Below are positions 1 through 13,000 of a stretch of DNA of 64,000 nucleotides, piece after piece. The stretch is taken from the NCBI GenBank assembly GCA_946406115.1, contig OX291555.1:11798001-11862000 (forward strand), written 5' to 3'. A program made the translations under genes and the position numbers. The notes beneath the pieces were generated by a model. It did not search any database. It was not told the DNA's origin and worked only from the letters and a program-made list of their open reading frames with translations. Position 1 is the first letter of the stretch. Every line of letters starts with the position of its first letter. Origin of the DNA: Apoda limacodes (Eukaryota > Arthropoda > Insecta > Lepidoptera > Limacodidae).

Positions 1-574
1 CTTATAAGGATTTTATTGCTTCTGGGGCTCGCCTGTGTCCCGCGCATGAGATAGTGCAACTAGGTAAGTCAGCGTAGGTCAAAGGTAAATTATTTTACGT
101 TTATGAAATGACATTGCAATAATTAATACTGTTGTATTATTTCTTGTACTATCATATTAATATTTAATTTTGGTACGGATAATGAGCAGAATAGAACAAC
201 AAATAATTAACTGTCTTGAAGAAACTGACGTAGAGGAAGAGTAGCGAAGATCAATGTCACACTAACACAAAATGACACACAAAATCCCCACGAACCCCCT
301 CTCGGACCGCCACTGGGTCTACTTTGTCTCTGCACATAACAATCAAAGATAACATAGACGTAAACTAAAACTTGATAGCTACCATAGACTCTATATTTTA
401 ACTATAATATTTTTATTTTACTTCTGCCGCAGCACACTGCACATTCCTACTAACCCCTCCCGCTCCTGAATTTATTCGTGACAGGCATACCGTAGCTTAT
501 CATACAGCCGCAATGTTGCGAAGCTGGTATTGTACAGTTTGTAATTGATTTAGTTCATTATCTTCAATATACAT

Positions 575-720
575 ATTAGCTGCTAGACGTCCACTGCTGG
601 ACAAAGGCCTCCTTCATAGATGTCCCAAATGAACGGCTCTGAACCGTTTGCATCTAGCGACTTCCCGCGACCCTAAGTAGGGTGTCGGTTTTCGGCTCGT
701 AGTCTCCAGCCCGCAATTTT
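575..720. repeat. Lepidopteran dispersed repeat (GACGTCCACTGCTGGAC type)
   Basis: The block contains GACGTCCACTGCTGGACAAA followed by GGCCTCC, a sequence I recognise as very common in moth and butterfly genomes. It lies left of the first visible SLC37 exon, so it is probably intronic. The rest of 1-922 is AT-rich and shows no supported gene. The exact family and edges cannot be set by eye. Confidence 0.6.
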
Positions 721-922
721 TCTTTCCTTACGTTTATAGTTTCTACGAGCTATGTATGGCCTTCCCATTGCCACTTACTAGTCAAAGTATTTTTTTTTTA
801 TTTCAAATTAGGTTTTCACAACCACCTAGGCTAGGCTATGTCTGTGACTCTTGATCTTATTTTTATATGTTACAATTAACTATATTTCAACCTTACTTTC
901 ATAATGTACCTATTTGTTTTAG

Positions 923-1055
923 GCAGGGGCCGGTATAGCGCAGACAACAGGTTGGCCGGGGACGGTCGCCATAGTGGGCAAGTGGTTCGGAAACTCCAAG
1001 AAAGGACTCATATTCGGCGTGTGGAACTCACATACCTCACTCGGGAATATTTTAG
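923..1055 (+). CDS. SLC37A2: SLC37 exon a (N-terminal half)
   Basis: Acceptor TTTTAG, donor G|GTACTA. It encodes AGAGIAQTTGWPGTVAIVGK and continues through GVWNSHTSLGNIL. This covers the conserved TTGWP and WNSHTS region of the N-terminal six-helix bundle. It ends in phase 1 inside a Gly codon. Confidence 0.92.
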
Positions 1056-4000
1056 GTACTACGCAAGCTTCACACAGTGTATGTATATATAGTTTAAGGA
1101 CCAAAATATACCACGTGTGGTGTGTCGTTGAATGAGTTGATAGAACTTTATCTAAGATATATATTTTGCGAGATATAAGCTTTAAAAATATTTAGTACAC
1201 TTTCTGACTTATATCCCAAGTGTTTTAGAACGACTGGCTGGTTTTTAGGTTTCGTACCCAAAGGATAATAAGCGGAACCCTATTACTAAGACTCCGTCCG
1301 TTCGTCTGTCCGTCTGTCACCAGGCTGTATCTCATGAACCGTGATAGAAAGACAGTTTAAATTTTCACAGAAGATGTATTTCTGTTTCCGCTATAACAAC
1401 AAATACTAAAAAAAAGAATAAAATAAATATTTAAGGGGGCTCCCATATAACAAACGTGATTTTTTTTTTGCATTTTTATAGATAATGGTGCGGAACCCTT
1501 CGTACGCGAGTCCGACTCGCACTTGGCCGATTTTTTTCTGAATACGATTTATAATTTAATTTTAATTAATAAATAATATAATTTTTTATTTGCTTTACCG
1601 ATTAACTAGTCTAAGCCCCATTCATATAAACTTCAATTCGATATATATAAATAAATGCTTTGATTGAGTTATTTTAGGTTGTGTTATGTTATTATAATTA
1701 AGGACTGCGACAGGAATATATACTGTATTTTTGGGCAAATTTTTGAGCTAAATCATTTAAAGGATTGAAAAAATAATGAAACTTGCTTTTGTTTAGTACA
1801 TTACCTTACTGAGTTGCTTTCTGTTATTGTATGCAAAATAGAATCTGAATGTATCCATTGTTTCAACACTTGTACAAATTTTTAAAGCGTGTATTGCATT
1901 TGTTTTTAATGAAAGTCGGTTAAATAATTATAATTGGTTGTTTTCTATCAAGTGCTTTGATTGACTCTGAGTTGAAGCAAAACGTCAAAAAATAAAACTG
2001 TAAACGGTAAATACGTCGATACAAAAAAAAAATATAGTTTTAAGACGTCATTGTGGTAAAGATTACTTAAGTATATAACAAATACATCTTATAGTAATGT
2101 ATATGACGTTGTCTAATTATTTTTAGTACATTAACATGGACATCGTTAGTATTACAGAAATTAGCTTTCTGGCCTATATCGCCCTCTTAAACTACTTTAC
2201 TAACCTAACTTTAAACAATACCGTACATCGTAATTAGATTTTTTTTTTGTGAAACGCTAAGTCTGCATGAACGGTGCTTTGACTATAATACTCATCCCCC
2301 CGACCGACCTTCGAGGCTCACGCCGGTCGAAGGGACGCCCCCGAGAGCGACAACCCAAGCCGAGGCTCCCCCCGCGGGGATCCCTTGAGCGTTGAGCGCT
2401 ATATGGGCTGAGGCTCCTTCAGAGTCTCGCCCCAAAAAGCCCGGTGAAGCAGTAATGGCTGCCGCAGCCAACACATAAAAAAAAGACTATAACGCATATA
2501 CAATGTCTTGTTCTTAGGTACTCTAATAGCGTCAGAGTACGTGGAATCTGACTGGGCGCTGTCGTTCGTTTATCCGGGGCTGGTGATGGGTGTGGTTGCC
2601 ATGGTGGTGTTTCTGTTCCTCACATCGGAGCCGCGACACGTAGGGCTCTTCCCGGACAGGGAGTTGCAGCGGTCGACCAGCTCGGTGAGTCGCTTGGCTT
2701 CAAACCCCTATGTGGAGACAACGACGTAGTAATTTTTTTTTACTATAAACGCTAGGAAAGGGAAAAAAACACGAAAAACATCGATTTAGATTGCAAATAA
2801 ATTGAACAAAAAACTTTTTTGACCAGAAAAGGCTTAAGTAAAATCCTATTTTATTTTTATTGCATGGCCTGTTATTCTTTTTTGAAAATCTAACTAAATT
2901 TTATAAACAAAGAGCACAATCCACACTAGTGCAGTGAAAAACACATAATAATTTTTCCTTTGAAAATCTAACTAAATTTTATAAACAAAGAGCACAATCC
3001 ACACTAGTGCAATGAAAAACACATAATAATTTTTCCTTTGAAAATCTAACTAAATTTTATAAACAAAGAGCACAATCCACACTAGTGCAATGAAAAACAC
3101 ATAATAATTTTTCCTTTGTTTCAAATATCTATCCGGCCAGTGACTATCGACCGCAGCGCTGGATTAAAAAAATTACAATACATACCTAAGTTTTTCATCT
3201 TTTTATTTTAATTCTGCGATTAAATTTATCTTTCGCAATTTGCGTTTTTGAGTCAAGCTATATACAAGTCTCGGCCGTGAGGCTATTGCTGGATTGTTTT
3301 TATTGACAGCCTCATTTTCTGTTCGACTTTCGAACTCTACTTAGCTAGCAAAGGCTAATTCACGGCCTCGACAAAAATATACAATTCCAGTTTCTAACAA
3401 TAGTTACGCCGCCATTTGGGAATGAATAATTGCTTGGTGCAGAGACTTTACAAGTCCTCGCTAAAATATATGGGTGACTAGTAAATTATAGAGAGCTCTC
3501 AATAAATATATTTATTTATTAAGAGCACTTAAACTCTCAAAAAATAAATTAACGTTAATTCCGAAGGGTCGGCACCGCGCGAGTGATGCCCCTGGTGTTG
3601 CAAGCGTCCATAGGCTACGGTGACCGCTTACCATCAAGCGGACTGTAGGCTTGTTTGCCACCTTAGTGTTATAAAAAAATATACTAGAAACATGAAAACT
3701 TTTTATTTAAGCACATACGAATTGAAAGTATGTAGGATTAAATACTTTCACACTTAACAGCATAATCACAGAAAATTATATTTATAATAATTACCATTAT
3801 TACACAAATTGTTTTCCAGTTTTATTTCTCATTGCCTTCTTGTTCATAGATTAGTATAATAATGTTTTTAAAATTAACTATTCAAGGCACATAATGAATT
3901 ATAAATTGTGTTATTGATGTTTTAAATTTTTTTATAATACGACTAATTTGCTAGTAGATTTGTTTTGACTAAAGCTTTCCTTTCTGATATTGAACTAGGA

Positions 4001-7000
4001 TCTCTGAATGATGGAAAGAGTTTATCATTTTCAGCCTAGTCGTCAGTCTAGAAGATCTGTAGACGACGAGGAAACCTCTCAAGTGATCGTCGGTGACCAG
4101 GTATTTCGATTTATAATTTCATATTGCTTAGTAAATGGGTTAAGTTTATTTTTTTACGGTTTGAGATGATTTTTTGACGGAATCGCTTTTACATTTACAT
4201 TTATTTGTATATTTTGCAAATATCTAACCTTTTCGCATTGTTTATGAAGTTGCATTAATTTGTACTAAAATTCCGTCAAAAGATTTGTAATCGGGTCCTA
4301 AATCATAAATTTTTGTTATTTTATTTTTATTGTAATAAATAGTAACAAGTAGAGAATAGATGCTTATTTTGTAAAATTGTATTTTATATAGAAGTATTAT
4401 TAACGAATACTATGTATTATAAAAAAAGGGCGAAACAATCAAAATTCTAATGTTGTGTTGTCGTCAACGAAACATGGTTACATTGCCTAAAATTTTAAAT
4501 TATGTGTCATCGTTAACAAAATATAGTTCTGTTACTTCTAAATATTGTCACCGTTAGCAAAACATATTTCCGTTAGCCAAAATTTAAATATTGTGACACC
4601 GTTAGCAAAACATATTTCCGTAACCCATAATTAAAATATTGTGTCATTGTTAACAAAACATAGTTCCGTTACCCAAATTTTAATATTGTTTACAACAAAA
4701 TGTATTCTAAAAATAGTCATTCAATTTATTGAATTCGTCATGTAAATAATACTAAAAAATAACGTCACATGTAACTATCAGTTGCTTCAAATACAGTTTT
4801 TATTTTTTTGTAATATCAGGTGTAATCAAATCATGTTAACTACCATATTAAACATAGAATTAATGAGAACTTTATAAAATTGAATCAAATTATTAGATAT
4901 AAATAAGGGAAGAATTTTTAAAAACAAATACCATATTAAACGGCATAGTTCTAGCAATAAGTGAATAGATACGATGTGAATTAATTTGATTACACCTTGT
5001 CTATTCGAAATAATCAGTATTCGATATAAATAAAGCTAAAAATTGCTTTATCATAAATGACTTCGTATTAAAATAATAAAGTTAGCTTCATTTATGTCGA
5101 CGACTGGTATTTACTAAGTTTGTAGTTAAGGCCAGCACTGCACTTGCTAACTGCATGCCACGTTCACAGGCGGCTAGTCTGCGGCCCAACAGACACTCCG
5201 CTAACATGAACCAGGTGAGTTAATCAATCTAAGATCGGACAATCTTTATCTGTAGTCTATGCCAAAAAAAAAGTAAAAAAAAAAAACATTTTTAAATAAC
5301 AGCTTTCTATTAGTTTGTTTACAAAGTATTTATCACAAGTTAGTTCTTTTTTTCTTTGTTTCTTTCTTAATTAATGGCAGTTATACTACTTATTAGTATA
5401 TTTTCCCAACGTCATGTCTCGGAAAGTTAGTTCGATTAAATTTGAGCCAGAATCCATCATACAAATCTGAAACAAACAACAAACTAATATACATAATAAG
5501 AAATAGAAACAATAAGTTCATTAACAAATGAATACGGACAAGAATAAACAGTAGAAAGAAAAAATCTGATTCAAAACCCAAATTTTCGACCTCGTTGACT
5601 TACCGGATCGGTTTCAAAAAACCTTAACACTGCGAAAAATTTGCTTGTTTTGCCTCCGTCCACTAGGATCCCCTGCTGACATCCCATAGGGGATTCATTT
5701 GGATTTTAGAGACCTTAACTAGAGAGGGATATATCTCCTTAACTACTGATCGTAGACTAGAAGTTTTTGTACAGAAGATCGCATCAAGGTTTTTATTTTG
5801 GATGACAACTGTCAAACTGGTTAGGGCTACATTTCCGTAACTATTGATCGTAGACTAGTAGTTTCCTTACAGAAGTTATAGATCTTATCAAGATCTTTAT
5901 TGTGGATGACAGTTGTCAAACTAGGAAGGTCTATATCTCCGTAACTATTGATCGTAGACTAGTTTCATTACAGAATTGATAGCTCATTTTCTAAATAGTA
6001 TCCCTATAAATATAGTATTAAAGGACTAAATTGGCCTATAATAGGTATCTGATTTTTGTAATAAAACTGAAATGATATATTGACCAGTTTTATACTGTCT
6101 GGACATATCTCCTGCAGAGATTGTGTGGTTTTGAAGTTACTTATTGGCTACTTGGCTGTCGGCAGCGCATCCGGTTAGAAAATTTATTTTCTGACTGGAG
6201 CACTACTACTACCGGCGTCCCACAAGGTTGCGTGTTGTCTCCTCCTATTTGCTATCTTTCAGACAATTTCAAATTTATACTCATGCGTTAGTTGAAAACA
6301 TAGTTGAAACCAGACATAATAAACGATAACCACAGTCAAATAGCTGAATGGAATGAATTCTATGGCCTTCGGATCAATCCTGTCAAAATATCTGTATTCG
6401 GTTTTATATTTAGACTCCGCAAATATGACCATATCTCCAAATTTCGCATGAAACTCAATTAGCTCCCAATTCGCCTTTGCCGGAATACACACATTCCCTA
6501 TAACATACTGTTCAATCCATCGACACTTCCATACTTAAAAGAACCATTCCAATTTATCTGTTCATTGACGTACACTCTTCGAACTTCTACTAGCCTAATC
6601 TACCTTCACATAGCGCAAACAAAGTGTAGTTACAATTCAGCTTTGAAACTCTTTACCCTTAGCCATTAGACGTGCACAAAAAATGTATTCCTTCAAGAAA
6701 CAAGTTACTAATCATTACCTTGGTCAGTAATACTTAAACGTTTACTTTTCACTCTGGTTGGTCTTCTATATAGTGCGATTTTTGTATATGTTTCCTATTT
6801 TATGTATTTATTGTTATGTATTGTATGTATGTATGTACATATTTGTGTATTAGGTTCTGTATGTATATTATCTGTATTTTTCTTCTTATTTATTATTTAT
6901 ATGTAGGTATATAATACATAATTAAATTTTTTTTTTTTTTATTTGTATGTATATAACATTCCTCAATTAACACCACCTACTTTTTGTCTATTTTTACTTT

Positions 7001-10000
7001 TTTCCTCTACCCAAAGGTTGCCTGGTAGAGATTGCTCTTTAGCAATAAGTCCGCCTATTGTACTTTTTTTTTGTTATATTATCTTATGTTATTATTGTTG
7101 GGTGTACAATAAAGTATATTCATTCATTTAAAGTCCGACCCTATATGGAGTTATGCTGCCATCTCGAGCGGGTGCACCCGGATACCAGCTTGGCCCTTTT
7201 AACCCTTTATAGGGCAGAATATTTTTTCTGTTGATTTTGGATTTTTGGTATCGGGATAGGCTTAGGGGTACATAAGGACTGGAATTAGTGTAATATTCAC
7301 TAGCTTATTTATTCGGGTTTGTCTGTATGGGGTGGTTACGTATGAAACCAAGACCATTTAAGTAAAAATTTGGTGGTTTTATTTGAAACCGTGACCGTTA
7401 AGTACAATCAAATGAGTATTACTTCAAAAAACAATGTTTTTGGAATTTTAATAATAAAAAAAACTTAGGGTACTATTCAAAGTGTACGTAATGACTACTT
7501 TGTGTCACAAATTAACAAAAAATCTCTTCTAAATAATACAGGTATCACAACTAAAGCTCATTATGACAAACTAAAACTGCCTATTTGCAAGTAACTTTTA
7601 TACACTATCTATTTCCTACCTTTATATCACATCAATTAGGCCTCTGGTCTTAGGAATCACAATTTTTAGAAATCAATTCAAGTATAAATCAAATAGTCTT
7701 ATGAATAAAAAAATCTCACAAATCAACAATCTTGATAGTAACTAACAGTCTTAGTTTTAGGAACTTATATCAGTCTCACGATTTACGTACATACTAAACG
7801 AAAAACATCGAAATTATACGGTCCCTCTTTTTTACATCCATTGTTATGAAAAGGCTTGTAACAGCTTACACAGAGACTAACTTTGCAAACATCGCATCCA
7901 AGCCTGGTGTGGCCATCAACAACCTCAAACTGGTGTAATGGGTATTGGTGAATTACTGATGACTGGAGCTGGCGAATGATGTGAATGTGAGTCAATGGCA
8001 TCGTGATGAAAGTGTCCTCCAGTTGCTCATCTCCGTGATATGACATTGAGAGGTAGATCATCCTCAATGTCTGAGTTCCCCCCGAACATTTGAATTTTCA
8101 GCTTGGTCGTCATTTATGCCCTCGATCAAACTGATGAGCTGATCGTAGGGCATTTTTTCTAAATTTAATGCTCGTGTAGACATCTAAAACAATCAGAAAA
8201 TTAATTACTGTAATGATTCAGTTAGTATGTACTTCTCGCACAAACCTCACCGGCCCCCATATCTACACTTTGGCACCTAATATCATCTTTGTGCAATTAT
8301 ATCTATATAAAATAACTGTTTTTTGGCATAAAGTGATAATTTGTATTTGCAAAAGTTAACTGCAATAGCCCCAAATACGTAAAATAAACAAATGAGAATC
8401 TGAAATATGCACTTGTTCAAAATCTAACCAAAAAATCGGTTTTTACTACCTGTTGAGTTCAAATCATTATTGTAATTTATAGATAAAACTAGTCATTATG
8501 ATTTATATACCAAAATGGAGAAAAATAACTAAATTATTCAATTACTTACCTTGAATCACGTAAATATGACATTTTACCACTAAATTATTTAATAAAATAT
8601 GAGACACCGTCACTTCTCCAAGTCGTAAACACTAATGAGATAGAAGGCACAAACGTGACCACCAAGATTTTGCAGCCTACCAAAGACATGTGACTGATTT
8701 CACTTTGTTGGTTTCATTTGTTGCTTGTGCCCGTTCAGGGACTACTCATTTAAACAATAAGGTTGATAACCAATGTAACTTTATACGAAATATGAGCTTT
8801 AAAGTCAACTTTGTCGGGTGGTTACAGACGCCATACTAATTTCGCTTCTGCCCTATAAAACTCGGTTCAACGACGGGCTAAAAATTAGCGATGATCCCCA
8901 GTCACTAGCCATATCGAGACCTTAATTCTCAAGAGAGACTTTGTCTCCCTGTGTGTTTTATTGCTTGTACAATAGGATGTGTTCTTAGGAATTGTTTAAA
9001 ATAATGACCATGGCTACTTTTTGCCATCGCACCGCTCGCCACCGATTTTTCCTATTTTCCTAATTTCTAATTCTCAAATTAACTGATTATCATCGATGTT
9101 TTATCAAAATACATTGATTGTATCAATAGCTTATCAAAACATCGGATCAATTCGATGTATCGTATTGCAAACATCGAGTGATTTCGATGTATCGATGTAT
9201 ATCGAATATCCCTACGCGCGAGTGATGCCCCAGGCCTATTTTTCAGTAAATTTGATGAATTATGACTAACATGGGCAAGGAACCTTAAAATTCACCAAAC
9301 AGCAAGATGAAAACAAAATTACATTTTTAAATTCTAGTATTTGGAAGATGAAGGAGCCTCAGAGGAAACTGCGCTACTATCGAGCCCGCGTGGCTCGCTG
9401 TCTCACTCTGGCAGTAGCGCCGTCTCGCTCTCTCGCGCGCTCGCTATCCCGGGCGTCATCGAGTTCTCTCTCTCGCTCTTCTTCGCCAAACTCGTCAGTT
9501 ACACGTTTTTGTATTGGCTACCGCTCTACATTAATAGTTCCAGTGAGTATACACTCAACCACCATCAAAAACATTTATGTGAAAAATGGGCTAAGTTCTG
9601 TACAAATCACGTACGGCATTGTTGCATGGTTATTTATAATAATTATAAATAATATTTTTTTTGGACACAGCGCCGTCTGGTCTCAACCTAAGCAAAATTT
9701 GTGCTATGGATACCAGACAACGGCTACAAATATATATATGTATACATTTTTTTTTGTAAATATATACATATTATACATAGAAAACACCCAGACTTAGTAG
9801 CATTGAAAATAAAAATATTCTAGGTCTCTAGATTATAGAACTTAGCACCCGTTTACCGTTTATATCTCTTAATTTATCGCCGAAGTAAATCCCTTAGACC
9901 CTTTTCCACAATTTATGTTTTTAATGGAATTTCTTTGTTGTATAAAGTAACATTATCTCTATTTAATTAGATATTATACCAAACTAGCTTCTGCCAGCGG

Positions 10001-13000
10001 GTTCGCCCGCCCTAAATTTCGTTATCGGCGTAGGTTCTAACTAATGGCACAATACATTCGTGTCTGTGAAACCATTGAAATACACATACAAAATTTCCAC
10101 CCAATCGGTCAAGCTGTTTAGTAGTAGACATACCGACAGCCGCGCCACCTACCGAGTCCAATTGTATTTTTAAATCATCCAGGAAACCATCGAAATACCC
10201 ATATAAAATCTCCACTCCTTCCACTCGGTTCAACCGTTTAGAAGTTTTTTGGAAAGATAAGTACGGAATGATAATTCTCACTACCCGTTGTCCTATTGCC
10301 CGTTTTCCTATAGAAATTAAGCATTTTCCCGCGGTAAAAAGTAGCCTATGTTCATCAGGGATAATGTCGGCTTCTAATGGTAAAAGAATTTTTCAAATCG
10401 GTCCAGTAGTTTCGGAGCCTATTCAATACAAACAAACAAAAAATCAAATCTTTCCTCTTTATAATATTAGTATAGATAAGTAACATTTATATCAAAGTTA
10501 TTATTACAGTTAGTTCTACATAACTTTTCTCAGTATTTTTTTCCCTGAGGTCGTCACCATGATGCAGTCTCAATTTTTAAGTCACCTAAAAGTAGTCTAG
10601 GGTTTCGTTAAACTATATAATAAGAGTCCTTAGGGCTTATTTATTAAATTTAAGATTCTTATAATATATACGGAATTGTAACTAAGTATGTCAATCAAAT
10701 ACGTTTTGAGTTATAGAAGGGTCAAAAGCGGCTCGATTTAAAAAAAAAAATTTCGCGTCGTCCTTTTCGTGTATCGAACTTGGCTGACCCACTGCCGTTC
10801 ATCAATCTATATAAATTTTATCAATAATATTGTTTAGAAACTATTCAAACTGTATTGTAATAGTTGTTTAATATTTGTGCCCGGAATTTAGAAATTTAAT
10901 GAATATTTTAGCTCATCTGACGCCGAAACAATCGGGAGATCTGAGTACAGTGTTCGACGTGGGTGGTATAGCGGGCGCCATACTGGCCGGGTTGGTGGCG
11001 GACTGCATTGGATGTCCGGGTGTGGTCTGTGTCGGATTCTACATTCTCTGTGGGCCTATGGTGAGTTTTTGTGCTACAAACAAAAATAACGGAAAAGGGC
11101 TTTCTTTGTAAAAAAAATATACATTTCATCAATAATTGTCATTGCGTTGGTGTCTCGAGTTTCTTCTTATAGAAAGTTTTAAAAAAGTGACACTTTCTTC
11201 CCATAGGTGGAAAAAGTAAAGTAAAAAAGTACTTATTTTTGATAGATAGCGCTAATAAAAAGACCCTTATTTTTGAAAGATAGCGTTAAAAAAGTGACGA
11301 TTTCTGAGAGGTACCGTTAAAATAGTGACTTATTTCTAATAGATAAAGTTAAAAATCAGACACTTATTTGTGAAACATTTTTGCTAGCAAAATTTATTTC
11401 CACCCATTTACTTTTTTAAAGGAAAAAAGTGACCAAAATATTCACGTAGATATTTTTTCATCAGTTGTTAGTGTACCAAATGTGGGGAGCAAGTTCGTAC
11501 TTACTGAATGTGCTCTTGTTGATCATCAACGGCGTTCTCGTCAACGGCCCGTACGCTCTCATCACGACCGCCGTCAGTGCAGAACTAGGTAACTACACTA
11601 AAGCTTCTTAACCTTTCTCAACCCTTCTCGTGTATGTATCTTCCATTATTTTCCAACCACTTTGCAACCTGTGTCTACTATATTTCATATCTTAAAAACT
11701 GTATCCATAATGTGTAGGTACCCACAGTAGTCTGGCGGGGAATTCTCAAGCATTGGCGACTGTCACAGCCATCATCGACGGGACTGGCAGCGTGGGTTAG
11801 TGTTGCGACATATTTTTGGGCACTTAGTGCTCATTGCAGACCCAGTACTAATATATTACATTTCTATTCTGTTTTTTTTAGAAATATCCTGTTCATATGT
11901 TACATGCTAGTATCTGTTCAGGTGCATCTGAATATCTGAATTAGATTTGTCCTATACAATCTTCGGTGCACTAAATATTCGTTAATATGAACATTTGTTG
12001 CTTAAAATGCGTCATGCATATTATAATCATGAAAAGACAGTGAATTATGAAAAAACTGAAGTTATTATTAATTTCATACATTTGATTAATTCGATAAAAA
12101 CTTTGTTTATTAATAATTCACGAGTATTTTATAGATAAATATTATTTATGGCAAGTAGCGTTTTTTGTCCAACACGTTACCGCAGCAGTAGTAAAATGTC
12201 TGTAGTTAAGGCTTTTAGGTGTAACACAATTTGTATTAAAAAATGATGTTCGGATACAACCTAAAATTTATTGAAGTGAAAACTTCTTTAGCACTGTGAT
12301 GGGTAATAAATGATAAACTCGCGTCAGGCTGATCGAAAATTCATAAGACGGAAACCATAATGCCACGCCATAATGAGATGATTGGCAGAATAAAAAAGAT
12401 TGATTTTGAAGTAAAACTTCTTTTGCGGCGTTGCGCACTTTTTTGTGATGGGTAGAAAATGTTTAACTTTATAGGATGAATAAAAAGTAAGAGGAAATAG
12501 TATTGATGAAAAGATGAAAGTGCGGATTACACATGTTTAAATGTTATATCTAGGATGTGTGTTTTCACTTCTGCCGGCACTACCGGAGTGCAACCCTTTT
12601 TTTTATTTATTAGCGTAATAAATGTCTCTTTTTATTTACTACGCTACATTTTTCCAATCAACAGTTTTATTCTGATGATTTTATAAGCATTTTTCATGTC
12701 AGGAGCTGCTATAGGTCCCATGTTAGCTGGAGTAGTGTCCAGCAACAGAACCTGGTCGCACGTGTTCTACATGCTCATCGCGTGTAACTACATGGCGCTT
12801 TTCTTGCTGCTCAGGTAAATTGATGCGATGCCATCTTGGTCACATTCCTCATAGACAAGATGGCGGCGGCATTTAAACTTCAACTGTGAAACACATTCAC
12901 ATTATTTGAGTTTTTGTACATGAGTCATTTACGAAAAAACTAATTTTACACAACGTGATAAACAAGTTGTTGGGCCAAATACCTTTTCCAAAATTTTCTT

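Noticed and set aside
3..63. Open stretch ending at a good GTAAGT donor at the left edge, possibly an upstream exon
   Set aside because: The readable frame (YKDFIASGARLCPAHEIVQL) does not match the SLC37 region expected before exon a, and its left end is outside the window.
904..1092. 62-codon frame over the first SLC37 exon
   Set aside because: It is a shadow in another frame; the conserved protein reads in the frame starting at 923.
2292..2474. Minus-strand frame over the GC-rich block
   Set aside because: No domain, and GC-rich repeats often leave chance frames.
9348..9797. 149-codon Ser/Arg-rich frame over SLC37 exon e
   Set aside because: It is out of frame with the conserved KLVSYTFLYWLP reading and runs into intron sequence.
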